Shown here: in pieces, positions 43,003-50,974 of the stretch
How the letters are laid out: each line of letters begins with the position of its first letter
How positions within the stretch are numbered: the first letter of the stretch is position 1
Assembly (NCBI GenBank): GCA_963819115.1
Contig: CAWFUR010000011.1
Location: forward strand, 1 to 64,000
Source of the DNA: JACVRW01 sp963819115
GTDB lineage: Bacteria > Actinomycetota > Thermoleophilia > Solirubrobacterales > Thermoleophilaceae
DNA length: 64,000 nt
Direction of reading: 5' to 3'
Notes under the pieces: generated by a model
Seen by the model: the letters and a program-made list of their open reading frames with translations, nothing else
What the model was told of the DNA's origin: nothing
Databases searched by the model: none
Made by a program: the position numbers and the translations under genes

Positions 43003-43280
43003 GACTGGCTCGTGGTGAGCGGTGCGGGGGCCTGGCTCACCTGGTTGTCAGCCGGCGAGTTCTGGACCACCGCGTCGTCCTCGGAGCTGCTCTGTGCCGA
43101 GGTGGCGCCGCTGGTCGTCGAGCTGGTCCCGGTGGATACCGCGGTGCTCGCGCTGGAGGTGGCGCCGCCGCCGGGTCCGAGCTTCACCACGGCCCCCCAA
43201 ACCGCCATGAAGACGACGAGCGTGGAGATGGCCACGATGCGCCGGTAGGAGGCCACTCGCTGGGTACGGGAGTTGGGCAT
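42999..43280 (-). CDS. Short membrane protein with Ser/Thr-rich extracytoplasmic tail, coupled to apbE
   Basis: 93 residues, ATG at 43280. One helix (YRRIVAISTLVVFMAVWGAVV) is followed by a Ser/Thr/Ala-rich tail of about 60 residues with TTSGATSAQSS, then an acidic and Gln-rich end. Full FMN-binding proteins flavinylated by ApbE carry an S-G-A-T-x-(T/S) site inside a folded domain; here only the bare SGATSA string occurs. Its stop overlaps the apbE start. It may be a minimal acceptor or a remnant of one. Confidence 0.6.
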   Translation of the reverse strand: MPNSRTQRVASYRRIVAISTLVVFMAVWGAVVKLGPGGGATSSASTAVSTGTSSTTSGATSAQSSSEDDAVVQNSPADNQVSQAPAPLTTSQS

Positions 43281-43377
43281 GACCGGCAATGTGGCGGCCG
43301 ACCCTGAGCGGAGCCTGAGGATCCGCAAAGAACTTCCTAAGCGAGGAACCCCGGCATCGCCGCGTACCCTGGGCGCA

Positions 43378-43674
43378 GTGAGCTATTTCCGGGCGGTTCG
43401 CATCTACTCGCTGATCGAGGTCTGCGTCTTCACGTCGCTGGTGGTGGTGGCGGTGGGTGGCCTGGGCGACAACGCCGAGATGGTGCTGGGCTGGACGCAC
43501 GGCTTCGGCTGGATCGTGCTGTGCCTCCTGGTGGCCCACGGCTGCCGGAAACGCATATTCCCCTGGCCGCTCCTGGCGGCCACCGTCTCGCCGCTCGGGC
43601 CGGTGGGCAGCACCGCGGGTCTCGAGTACCTCGCCCGCCGGCGCGCTCCGGATACCGCCGCCGCGGGCGGATAG
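43378..43674 (+). CDS. DUF3817 family membrane protein
   Basis: 98 residues from the GTG at 43378, three hydrophobic segments: YSLIEVCVFTSLVVVAVGG, WTHGFGWIVLCLLVAHG, WPLLAATVSPLGPVGSTAG. The pattern YFRAVRIYSLIE ... HGFGW is that of DUF3817, of unknown function and common near redox or lipid genes in actinobacteria. It is 19 bp upstream of pgsA on the same strand. Confidence 0.82.
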   Translation: MSYFRAVRIYSLIEVCVFTSLVVVAVGGLGDNAEMVLGWTHGFGWIVLCLLVAHGCRKRIFPWPLLAATVSPLGPVGSTAGLEYLARRRAPDTAAAGG

Positions 43675-43692
43675 CCTCACCGCGGCCCATAC

Positions 43693-44259
43693 GTGTTCCC
43701 GCTCAACCTCCCCAACGCCCTCACGCTGATCCGGATCCTGCTGGTGCCGGTGCTCGTGGTGGCCCTCACGGTGGAGACGCCGCACGGGTCCACGATCGCG
43801 GCCGTGGTGTTCGTCGTGGCCGCGCTCACGGACGGGCTCGACGGCTACATCGCGCGTTCACGCCAGACGGTCACCACGTTCGGCAAGGTCATGGACCCGG
43901 TGGCCGACAAGCTGATGATCGCCGCGGCGCTCATCGCCCTGATCAGCCTGGACCGGCTGGCCGCCTGGGTGGGGATGCTGATCATCGCGCGCGAGTTCGC
44001 GGTCAGCGGCCTTCGCATCGCCGCCGGCCAGCAGGGCGTGGTGATCCCGGCCAGCGGGCTGGGCAAGCTGAAGACGATCGTTCAGGTGGTGGCCGTGCTG
44101 GCCCTGATCGCCGCTCACGACTCCAGCGACCTCTGGGTCCAGGCACTCGTCTACGCGATGGTGGTGATCACCGTCGTATCCGGTGCCGACTACTTCCTGA
44201 ACTTCCGCCGCAAGCTGGAGCAGGCGTCACGCGGCGAGGGAAGGCCCGAAGCCGCTTAA
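43693..44259 (+). CDS. pgsA: CDP-diacylglycerol-glycerol-3-phosphate 3-phosphatidyltransferase
   Basis: 188 residues, GTG start. The CDP-alcohol phosphotransferase motif is complete: DGLDGYIARSRQTVTTFGKVMDPVADK (D-G-x2-A-R-x8-G-x3-D-x3-D when aligned). Helices flank it (LIRILLVPVLVVALTV, LIIAREFAVSGLRI). It makes phosphatidylglycerol phosphate at the membrane, the precursor of PG and cardiolipin. A 51-bp tandem repeat array follows the stop by about 14 bp. Confidence 0.93.
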   Translation: MFPLNLPNALTLIRILLVPVLVVALTVETPHGSTIAAVVFVVAALTDGLDGYIARSRQTVTTFGKVMDPVADKLMIAAALIALISLDRLAAWVGMLIIAREFAVSGLRIAAGQQGVVIPASGLGKLKTIVQVVAVLALIAAHDSSDLWVQALVYAMVVITVVSGADYFLNFRRKLEQASRGEGRPEAA

Positions 44260-44272
44260 CCCGGGAGGCGGC

Positions 44273-44526
44273 CAGGCGAGGAGCGCAGCCCGATCGGTGA
44301 TCGGGCGAGCAACCCGGAGATACCAGGCGAGGAGCGCAGCCCGATCGGTGATCGGGCGAGGAACCCGGAGATACCAGGCGAGGAGCGCAGCCCGATCGGT
44401 GATCGGGCGAGCAACCCGGAGATACCAGGCGAGGAGCGCAGCCCGATCGGTGATCGGGCGAGGAACCCGGAGATACCAGGCGAGGAGCGCAGCCCGATCG
44501 GTGATCGGGCGAGCACCGCAGCCATG
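44273..44526 (+). repeat. Five-unit 51-bp tandem array of the palindromic element
   Basis: Five units with period exactly 51 bp. Each contains GCGAGGAGCGCA, core GCCCGATC-GGT-GATCGGGC and a linker AACCCGGAGATACCAG; the last unit ends instead with ACCGCAGCCATG like dispersed copies. One base alternates from unit to unit (GAGC, GAGG, GAGC, GAGG, GAGC). It lies between convergent pgsA and the next gene. No unique spacers, so this is not a CRISPR array. Confidence 0.95.
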
Positions 44527-44529
44527 CTC

Positions 44530-44973
44530 TCAATCGTGGTGGGATTCGCTGGCCGCGAGGCGCTCGCTGAGCTCCTCGCGACTGGTGCCGCGCAGGTAGA
44601 GGACGCGGTCGAAGAGGCGGCCGTACACGTCGAGCACGGCGAAGAGAAGGTCGGGGGTGCCCACGGTGTCGGCGTCGCGTGCGGCCGCCAGCTCGCTGGC
44701 CCGCCCGGCCACGTCGTCCAGGATGTTCGGCCCGAAGGCGGGGGTGCCGGCCACGTCGCCGGAATGGTCCGCGTCCGAGCCGGTCATGAGCGGGGACTCG
44801 CCAACGCCCAGTCCCTGGAGCGCCGAGCCCACCTGTCCGTGGAGACGCAGTGCGCGCAGCCACCGTTCGGCCTCGTCCTCGGCCGAGTGTGCGAAGGGCA
44901 TCGCGGTTCCTGCGAGTGCGACCACGAGGGCCGCGTCCTGCGATAGGGGAATGTGTCGGTGCTTGATCGTCAT
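44530..44973 (-). CDS. Small protein resembling the Clp N-terminal domain
   Basis: 147 residues, ATG at 44973. The C-terminal two thirds are helical, and ILDDVAGRASELAAARDADT followed by VGTPDLLFAVLDVYGRLFD recalls the N-domain of ClpC/ClpA (A-x-x-L-A-x-x-x-x-V-x-T-x-H-LL-x-x-L), here without the ATPase. N-terminal part PFAHSAEDEAERWLRALRLH. Such stand-alone domains can act as adaptors or be diverged regulators (inference). The 120 bp upstream, up to folE2, probably hold its promoter. Confidence 0.5.
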   Translation of the reverse strand: MTIKHRHIPLSQDAALVVALAGTAMPFAHSAEDEAERWLRALRLHGQVGSALQGLGVGESPLMTGSDADHSGDVAGTPAFGPNILDDVAGRASELAAARDADTVGTPDLLFAVLDVYGRLFDRVLYLRGTSREELSERLAASESHHD

Positions 44974-45093
44974 GTACGCCTCCGTGCGTGTACGACCTAC
45001 ATCGGCAGCCCGGGCGGACCGCTTGATGGCCGTAGTGATTTCGATCCGTTTCGGGCGTTTCGCCCCCGGATCGCCGGGCCGTCCGGGCCCCAC

Positions 45094-46083
45094 CTATGAG
45101 TCTTCTAGCCACTCCCGCATGGTCACGTGGCGCCCGCTGCGTTCGCCTCCCGCGATCTCGCTCGCGAGCTCGGAGACGAGTCCGTGGCGCTCCGCCACCA
45201 CGTTGTGCCTGTGGATCGTCTCGAGGTTCTCCTGGCGGGCGGAGATGAAGGCGTTCGCACCCAGGTCGGCGTACCGGGCGCTCGCCTGGCTCACCATCTC
45301 GCGCACGCAGTCCTCCACGAAGCGGGGGCGCCGGTGGGCCTTCTCGACCACGGCCAGCTCGTCCGGCCGCTTCATCAGCTCGTAGATCTCCGAGCTCATC
45401 GAGGTCTCGACGATCGTCAGGAGGTCCTCCGCCTCGACGGCGACGTCGCAGCTCTCGGGGCATCCCACGTGCAGGGTGCCGATCCCGCGCTGGTTGTGGG
45501 TGGCCACCGGCACGGCGCCGAAGATGCGGCCGATCTCGTCGTCGGTGAAGCCCTCGGCCTTCAGCCGCTCCTGCGAGCGCTCCATCACCATCTCCTGGGC
45601 GCACGGGCAGGCGGTCATCCCCTGGGCCTGGACGCCCACCAGCCGGCGGGTGCCGCGCTCGGACGCCACCGCGGAGCCGAAGAGGGTGTAGATCTCCTGA
45701 GTCATCGTCCCCGAGACGGGGGCGGCCTTGGTCTCGGGATAGCGGGCCGCGATCGTCACCTCCGCGCGGAGGCCGCCCTGGCGGTCGCGCACGCGCTCGG
45801 CGATGTGGGCGGCCAGCGTCTCCGCCTTGAAGGCCTCGCCGATCACCACCTCGTCGATGGCCTCGTTCACGACCTCCTCGAAGCGCGACATGTGCGCGCC
45901 CTTCTGCTCCGGTCCGAGATCGACGAAGCATTCGAGCTCGGCGTAGAAGAGCTGCTCGCGTCCGTTCGGCTTGATCCGGACGACCTTCTCCACGCCCGTC
46001 ACCCCGACCCTGGACAGGCTTACCTGAGTGGCCGGGCGGCGTGCCTGCACGTCCTCGCCGAGAAGTGCGATTCGATCGCTCAT
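45094..46083 (-). CDS. folE2: GTP cyclohydrolase FolE2 (type IB)
   Basis: 329 residues, ATG at 46083. FolE2 features: VRIKPNGREQLFYAELECFVDL, GAHMSRFEEVVNEAID, ARYPETKAAPVSGTMTQEIY, the metal-site Cys in GMTACPCAQE, PVATHNQRGIGTLHV, and FVEDCVREMVSQASAR. It converts GTP to dihydroneopterin triphosphate, the first step of folate (and in some organisms queuosine) synthesis. Unlike FolE it can use metals other than zinc. It is divergent from the sigma factor gene, with about 155 bp between. Confidence 0.95.
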   Translation of the reverse strand: MSDRIALLGEDVQARRPATQVSLSRVGVTGVEKVVRIKPNGREQLFYAELECFVDLGPEQKGAHMSRFEEVVNEAIDEVVIGEAFKAETLAAHIAERVRDRQGGLRAEVTIAARYPETKAAPVSGTMTQEIYTLFGSAVASERGTRRLVGVQAQGMTACPCAQEMVMERSQERLKAEGFTDDEIGRIFGAVPVATHNQRGIGTLHVGCPESCDVAVEAEDLLTIVETSMSSEIYELMKRPDELAVVEKAHRRPRFVEDCVREMVSQASARYADLGANAFISARQENLETIHRHNVVAERHGLVSELASEIAGGERSGRHVTMREWLEDS

Positions 46084-46136
46084 GAGGCGTCTGACGATAC
46101 CTGCATGGGTCATGCGACAGATCGCACGAGCGGGTG

Positions 46137-46142
46137 TAGACT
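46137..46142 (+). promoter_or_regulatory. Candidate -10 element before the sigma factor gene
   Basis: TAGACTGGCCG lies about 100 bp upstream of the sigma factor start. The identical 11-mer occurs before rpmG (55587). It resembles an actinobacterial -10 (TAnnnT). No good -35 is visible, so the call is weak. Confidence 0.3.
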
Positions 46143-46239
46143 GGCCGCGGCTGCACGCTGGAGCCTGGCCTCCCATAGCTCAGCCCCTCGCGGCAAACGC
46201 TGCGAACGCCCGACAACCGAGAGTCCCAACGAGGCCTTC

Positions 46240-47394
46240 ATGGGTAGGGCCGCGACGGTTGAAGGAGTGGGGTTGAGCGAGAAGCACGAGGGAGTAGCAC
46301 TGCTCGTTGGAGGGAGCGAAACGCCGATCCTCGAGGTCGAGGAACTGCGCTCGCTCGTGACCGAAGGCAAGGAACGCGGCTTCCTGACGTTCGAGGAGAT
46401 CGCGGCCTGTCTCGAGGAAGTGGAAGTGACCAAGGAGCAGGTCCGTGACCTGCACCTGCACCTCCTGGACGCCGGCATCGAGATCATGTCGCTGGACGGC
46501 AAGGCGATCGAGCCGCCGCCGTCGGAGGTCCCGCAGGCCAAGAAGCCGGAGATAGACCTGACCGTCGAGCCGAGCCTCGACTCGCTGCGGCTCTATCTGC
46601 GCTCCATCGGACGTGTGGACCTGCTCACCGCCGACGAGGAGGTGACGCTGGCCAAGCGCATCGAGCGCGGCGACATGATCGCCAAGCAGCAGATGATCGA
46701 GGCCAACCTCCGGCTCGTGGTGTCGATCGCCAAGGGCTACCTGGGGCGTGGGCTCTCCTTCCTGGACCTGATCCAGGAGGGTTCGCTGGGCCTCATCCGC
46801 GCGGTGGAGAAGTTCGACTACCGGCGCGGCTACAAGTTCTCGACCTACGCCACCTGGTGGATCCGCCAGGCGGTGACCCGCGCGATCGCCGACAAGGCGC
46901 GCACCATCCGCATCCCGGTGCACATGGTGGAGAAGCTCAACAAGGTCGTGCACGTCGAGCGCCAGCTGGTGCAGGAGTTCGGCCGCGAGCCGACTCCGGA
47001 CGAGATCGCCGCGGAGCTCGAGTGGACCGCGCGCGAGGTCAAGGACATCCTGCGCATCGCGCAGCTGCCGGTGTCTCTTGAGAAGCCGATCGGCGAGGAG
47101 GAGGACTCCGAGCTCGGTGACTTCGTGGAGGACGAGTCGGCAGAGTCGCCGTTCGAGCTGGCCTCCGAGAACCTGCGGCGCGAGAACGTGAAGCGGGCGC
47201 TGGAAGCGCTGCCCTCACGCGAGCGCGAGGTGATCGAGATGCGCTACGGCCTCACGGGCCACAAGGCGCGGACGCTCGAGGAGGTGGGTCGCGCGTTCGG
47301 GGTCACCCGGGAGCGGATCCGCCAGATCGAGAACAACACGCTGAAGAAGCTGGAGGGGCTGCCCGAGGCCCAGCGCCTCAGGGACGCCTCATGA
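46240..47394 (+). CDS. rpoD: Primary-type RNA polymerase sigma-70 factor
   Basis: 384 residues from ATG 46240. A TTG at 46273 has the better ribosome binding site (GAAGGAG). Region 1.1-like start (LRSLVTEGKERGFLTFEEIA), 1.2 (DSLRLYLRSIGRVDLLTADE), 2.1-2.4 (LRLVVSIAKGYLGRGLSFLDL, YKFSTYATWWIRQAVTRAI), 3, and 4.2 (LEEVGRAFGVTRERIRQIE). All regions of a group 1 sigma are present, so it probably directs housekeeping transcription. Its end overlaps the convergent acetyltransferase by 17 bp. Confidence 0.93.
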   Translation: MGRAATVEGVGLSEKHEGVALLVGGSETPILEVEELRSLVTEGKERGFLTFEEIAACLEEVEVTKEQVRDLHLHLLDAGIEIMSLDGKAIEPPPSEVPQAKKPEIDLTVEPSLDSLRLYLRSIGRVDLLTADEEVTLAKRIERGDMIAKQQMIEANLRLVVSIAKGYLGRGLSFLDLIQEGSLGLIRAVEKFDYRRGYKFSTYATWWIRQAVTRAIADKARTIRIPVHMVEKLNKVVHVERQLVQEFGREPTPDEIAAELEWTAREVKDILRIAQLPVSLEKPIGEEEDSELGDFVEDESAESPFELASENLRRENVKRALEALPSREREVIEMRYGLTGHKARTLEEVGRAFGVTRERIRQIENNTLKKLEGLPEAQRLRDAS

Positions 47395-47872
47395 ACCACA
47401 TCCGGACCCCGCGCGGCAGATCGCCGCTGCCGATCTCCTCGAAGCCGAAGCTGGCGTAGTAGGGGAGGTTGGCGGGGTTGTCGGTGTCCAGGTAGACGGG
47501 GGCGCCCGCCTCCTCGAACACCTGGTGCAGCAGCGCCCGGCCGATGCCCCGGCGCTGGTGATCGGGGTCCACCGCGAGGAACCACAGGAACACGTGTTCC
47601 TCCTTCGGGTGGCCTCCGTCCTGGACCGCCGACACCCGCAGGCCGCGCACTATCGGAGCCGGCCCGGCGAGCAGGAAGCCGGGCACGTAGGAGAAGAAGG
47701 TGCGCGCCGGCGGCGGGTACAGGCCTGCGGCGAAGGTGGCCGCCACTCCCACGAGCCGCCCGTCCCGGAAGGCACCGTAGACCGGGCCGCCGTGGCGGTC
47801 CATGACCCCGATCGCCGCGCGGTGGTAGACGCGGGCCACAACGCTCCGGTGGGCGGTGTTGCTCGGGCCCAC
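47378..47872 (-). CDS. GNAT-family N-acetyltransferase
   Basis: 164 residues from a GTG at 47872. Motif A, FLWFLAVDPDHQRRGIGRALL, binds acetyl-CoA (Q-x-x-G-x-G/A); motif B is LDTDNPANLPYYASFGFEEIG. Upstream in the same frame, ITIPATEVTPIESGLYGEAA and RIITEALLHDPGW look like the missing first helix and strand of the fold, back to about 47990. No normal start codon precedes them, so the true start is unsettled. Substrate unknown. Confidence 0.85.
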   Translation of the reverse strand: MGPSNTAHRSVVARVYHRAAIGVMDRHGGPVYGAFRDGRLVGVAATFAAGLYPPPARTFFSYVPGFLLAGPAPIVRGLRVSAVQDGGHPKEEHVFLWFLAVDPDHQRRGIGRALLHQVFEEAGAPVYLDTDNPANLPYYASFGFEEIGSGDLPRGVRMWFMRRP

Positions 47873-48047
47873 GGCGAGCCAGCCCGGATCGTGCAGGAGC
47901 GCCTCGGTGATGATCCGCGCGGCCTCTCCGTAGAGGCCGGACTCGATTGGGGTGACCTCGGTGGCTGGGATGGTTATCTCCGTCTCGTGACCAATTGGCT
48001 CGGGCAGGGCGGCGCAGGCGAACTATCATCGCCGCTCTGCACCACTT

Positions 48048-48129
48048 GGGGGGATGTCCGAGTGGCTAAAGGAGCGGCGCTGTAAACGCCGTGGCACTGC
48101 CTACGCAGGTTCGAATCCTGCTCCCCCCA
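48048..48129 (+). tRNA. tRNA-Tyr (anticodon GTA)
   Basis: 82-nt type II tRNA: acceptor GGGGGGA/TCCCCCC, anticodon stem GGCG/CGCC with loop CTGTAAA, long variable arm TGGCACTGCCTACG, and T-arm CAGGTTCGAATCCTG. CCA is not encoded. Confidence 0.97.
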
Positions 48130-48157
48130 CTTCGCTCGCCATAATCGAAGGCGCAGT

Positions 48158-48230
<73 letters not shown>

Positions 48231-48331
48231 TCGGTTCTCCCTTGTACGGGCGGGCCGCGGCGTGAGAGGGTTGCGGTCCGCCCAAGGTCGCCGACACGGA
48301 GGTCTCTGGCCCAGACCGTTTGGAGTCTCGC

Positions 48332-49522
48332 GTGAAGCGTTTGTTGCTGGCTGCTGTCGTTGTCGGTTTGTTGCTGGCTGGTTGTGCGGGTGGCGATCCG
48401 AGGCCGACCACCTACATCAGCGACACCGGGGCGACGCTCAACGCGAACGTCTACACGACGTTCGGCGGTGAGGTGGAGTACTGGTGGCGCTACGGCACGG
48501 AAGACACCTATGGGTCGGAGACCCCCCACCGGACGATCGACATTCAGGGTGAGGATCCCTATCCCGCGACGGCGCTTCCGCATGCTGTGTCCCAGCCCGT
48601 CGCGGGTCTGGCGGCGGACACCACCTACCACCACCAGTTCTGCGCCCGTGACCAGCAGGAGGACCCGCCGCGCACCGTCTGCAACACGGACCGGACCTTC
48701 ACCACCAGGCCCGCCGGGGGCACCTCGGGGATCGCCTTCACACGCGACGTTGGCTTCTTCGACAGCGATGTCTTCACCATGGACGCCGACGGCGACAACC
48801 AGACCAACGTGACCAACGCGTCAGACTTCGACAGTGATCCGGCCTGGTCACCGGACGGCACCAAGCTCGCGTTCAGCACCCACCGCGACGGCAACCAAGA
48901 GGTCTACGTGATGGACGCGGACGGCGGCCACCCGGTCAACCTCACGAACAACTCGAGCTCGGACCGCGGTCCGGCCTGGTCGCCGGACGGCACCAGGATC
49001 GCTTTCACTACGGGCCGCGACGGCAACGATGAGATCTACGTGATGGACGCGGACGGCGGCCACCCGGTCAACCTCACGAACAACTCGAGCCAGGACCTCG
49101 ATCCGGCCTGGTCGCCGGACGGCAGCAGGATCGCGTTCGCCAGCGCGCGTGACGGCACCTTCGAGGTCTACTCGATGGACGCGGACGGCGGCCACCCGGT
49201 CAACCTCACGAACAACTCGAGCTCGGACCGCGGTCCGGCCTGGTCGCCGGACGGCACCAGGATCGCTTTCACTACGGGCCGCGACGGCAACGATGAGATC
49301 TACGTGATGGACGCGGACGGCGGCAACCAAACCGACCTCAGCAACGACTCAGGCGTCGACTACTTGCCGGCCTGGTCGCCCGACGGCAGCAAGATCGCCT
49401 TCGGCTCCTTCCGCGATGGCGATACGGACGTCTTCTCGATGGACGCGGATGGCGGCAACCAGACGAACCTCACCAACTCGTCGGGCGCCGACTACCAGCC
49501 CGCGTGGTCGCCACGGCCCTGA
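48332..49522 (+). CDS. Lipoprotein with FN3-like domain and TolB-type beta-propeller
   Basis: 396 residues from GTG 48332. Leader VKRLLLAAVVVGLLLAGCAGG ends in a lipobox (LAGC). Residues 25-120 are an FN3-like domain (TGATLNANVYTTFGGEVEYW, YGSETPHRTIDI), paralogous to the remnant at 24.5 kb. Then come six PD40/TolB-like blades, each 44 residues with DADGG, NLTNNS, PAWSPDG-T/S-RIAF and GRDGNDEIY. Two blades are identical in DNA over about 150 bp. Such propellers bind ligands or partner proteins outside the membrane; a ligand is not known. Confidence 0.88.
   Translation: MKRLLLAAVVVGLLLAGCAGGDPRPTTYISDTGATLNANVYTTFGGEVEYWWRYGTEDTYGSETPHRTIDIQGEDPYPATALPHAVSQPVAGLAADTTYHHQFCARDQQEDPPRTVCNTDRTFTTRPAGGTSGIAFTRDVGFFDSDVFTMDADGDNQTNVTNASDFDSDPAWSPDGTKLAFSTHRDGNQEVYVMDADGGHPVNLTNNSSSDRGPAWSPDGTRIAFTTGRDGNDEIYVMDADGGHPVNLTNNSSQDLDPAWSPDGSRIAFASARDGTFEVYSMDADGGHPVNLTNNSSSDRGPAWSPDGTRIAFTTGRDGNDEIYVMDADGGNQTDLSNDSGVDYLPAWSPDGSKIAFGSFRDGDTDVFSMDADGGNQTNLTNSSGADYQPAWSPRP
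48911..49324 (+). repeat. 132-bp coding repeats with a 264-bp spaced identical pair
   Basis: Starts of blades at 48911, 49043 and 49175 are exactly 132 bp apart. Bases 48911-49060 and 49175-49324 read identically, so two blades were duplicated or homogenised recently. Confidence 0.85.
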
Positions 49523-49566
49523 CCAAGAGCCACTAGTCGCGGCGCCGTCCGTGGGATGCTTTCGAA

Positions 49567-50421
49567 ATGCCGTGGGCGCCCGAGCTCTTCTCCTTCCCGA
49601 CCCTCGAGGCCATCAAGGAAAAGCGCCGGCGCACGCACCTCCGATCGGTGCCCTTTTTCGACGGCGTGATGGCCGGGGAGATGGATGCCCTGGTGGGATC
49701 GTTCGCCGGCGAGCCCGAGCTGCATCACCCGATACGTGGGCGCATCAAGGGTCGTCGCGCCTTCGAGCAATTCGTGACCGAGATCAAGACCTGGCTCGGG
49801 GAGCGCAACGTGACGGTCGAGGATGTGAGCGTGATCCTTGCGCCTTCACGCGGGGTTGAGGAGTTCGTCCTTCACTCCGACTCGGACAACGGACGTATGG
49901 GGCTCCCCGTGGCCCTCGCCGTCGATCACGACGAGAACGACCGCATCGGCGAGATGCGCTTCTACTTCAGCACCTGGCCGCTGAAGGGACGTCACGCGGT
50001 GCGCCTCCCCCTGCTCCAGCCCGATTCCGGCGCCAGGGCGCCCGGCGTCGTGGAGGAGTACCAGCGCGCGCTCACGGCGGGCGATGTCGCGGCCGCCGTC
50101 GCGGCATTCGAGCCCGATGGCTACGTGCGCGAGCCTGCCGGCGCCGCCTTCACGCACCGTGGCACGCAGGAGCTACGTGCGCTCTACGAGCTGTTCTTCT
50201 CGAACGGCGGCGGCATCGTGCAGGAGCACTGCGCCGTGACCGACGACGAGCGCGCCTGTGCGGTCGAGTACAACGTCGTGCGCTGGGGTGAGACGGAGCT
50301 CCAGCCGGAGGCCGGAATCGCCGTCTACGACCGGGGCCAGAGCGGCAGGCTGGCCGCGGCACGGATCTACGACGACGCGGACCCCCCGCTAGCCGCGCTT
50401 GTTCCAGCCATGGAAGGGTGA
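49567..50421 (+). CDS. Protein with two tandem SnoaL/NTF2-like domains
   Basis: 284 residues. First domain about 25-140: FFDGVMAGEMDALVGSFAGE, HHPIRGRIKGRRAFEQFVTE, IGEMRFYFS. Second about 165-284: EEYQRALTAGDVAAAVAAFE, REPAGAAFTHRGTQELRALY, RIYDDADPP. Both have the cone-shaped NTF2 fold of SnoaL-like proteins, often small-molecule enzymes or binding proteins. The last 33 bp overlap the convergent peroxiredoxin-like gene. Function unknown. Confidence 0.8.
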   Translation: MPWAPELFSFPTLEAIKEKRRRTHLRSVPFFDGVMAGEMDALVGSFAGEPELHHPIRGRIKGRRAFEQFVTEIKTWLGERNVTVEDVSVILAPSRGVEEFVLHSDSDNGRMGLPVALAVDHDENDRIGEMRFYFSTWPLKGRHAVRLPLLQPDSGARAPGVVEEYQRALTAGDVAAAVAAFEPDGYVREPAGAAFTHRGTQELRALYELFFSNGGGIVQEHCAVTDDERACAVEYNVVRWGETELQPEAGIAVYDRGQSGRLAAARIYDDADPPLAALVPAMEG

Positions 50422-50961
50422 GTGGTCGCCCGCCTCCCACTTCTCGCGGAGGCCCGGAGTGCTGAGGTCCCAGTCGGGGCGGATCTCGCTCGACACGGCT
50501 CGCAGGTCGTGCCAGAGGTCGAAGACGGACGGTCGCCCCCAGTACCAGTAGCCGTTGTAGATGCTGTGGACAACCAGGCCGGGCTTGAGCACCAGCGTGT
50601 GCGGGATCATCGGGTCGTGCTCGGCGTCCGTGTACTCCTGGATGTCGAGGTCCTTCTGGACGATGCGCTCCGGGTCGGAGAGGAAGGGCCACTGGGCGCC
50701 GACCGAGGCCCGGAACTCCTGAGACTCGTGGTGGGCGTCGGTTGAGATCGTGGCCATCTGGGTGTAGGCCACGGCGACCTGCGGATAGAACGCGGCCAGC
50801 TGGAGGTGCTGCTGGTGCTCCTTCGGGCAGTAGTGGCCACGGGCCAGAGTGAGGATCAGGGGATCTTCGCCCTGTAGCTCGCTGAGCTTCCGGGGAGTGC
50901 TCGTGTGATCCGGCAGCTCGTAGTCCGGGAAGACCCCGCCGGGGGCGATGTCGGAGCGCAT
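50389..50961 (-). CDS. Peroxiredoxin/AhpC-TSA-like thioredoxin-fold protein
   Basis: 190 residues. FPDYELPDHTSTPRKLSELQ is the usual start of a redoxin. LILTLARGHYCPKEHQQHLQ holds a single Cys in the peroxidatic position, although the classic P-x3-T-x2-C is replaced by RGHYC. Then ISTDAHHESQEFRASVGAQW, FLSDPERIVQKDLDI and LVLKPGLVVHSIYNGYWYWG. No resolving Cys, so it would need an external thiol, or its function has changed. Substrate unknown. Confidence 0.82.
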   Translation of the reverse strand: MRSDIAPGGVFPDYELPDHTSTPRKLSELQGEDPLILTLARGHYCPKEHQQHLQLAAFYPQVAVAYTQMATISTDAHHESQEFRASVGAQWPFLSDPERIVQKDLDIQEYTDAEHDPMIPHTLVLKPGLVVHSIYNGYWYWGRPSVFDLWHDLRAVSSEIRPDWDLSTPGLREKWEAGDHSPFHGWNKRG

Positions 50962-50974
50962 GGGGAGGACCTTC

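Noticed and set aside
44256..44525. 89-codon reverse-strand frame with 17-residue repeats over the tandem array
   Set aside because: It follows from a 51-bp period and high GC. The same peptide string appears wherever the palindromic element occurs, and there is no ribosome binding site. Kept only as a repeat.
44273..44526. CRISPR array
   Set aside because: Units are joined by the same linker each time, there are no unique spacers, and no cas genes are near.
45127..46239. Upstream extension of the sigma factor frame
   Set aside because: It would lie antisense to folE2. Sigma region 1.1 starts after 46240, where start codons with ribosome binding sites exist.
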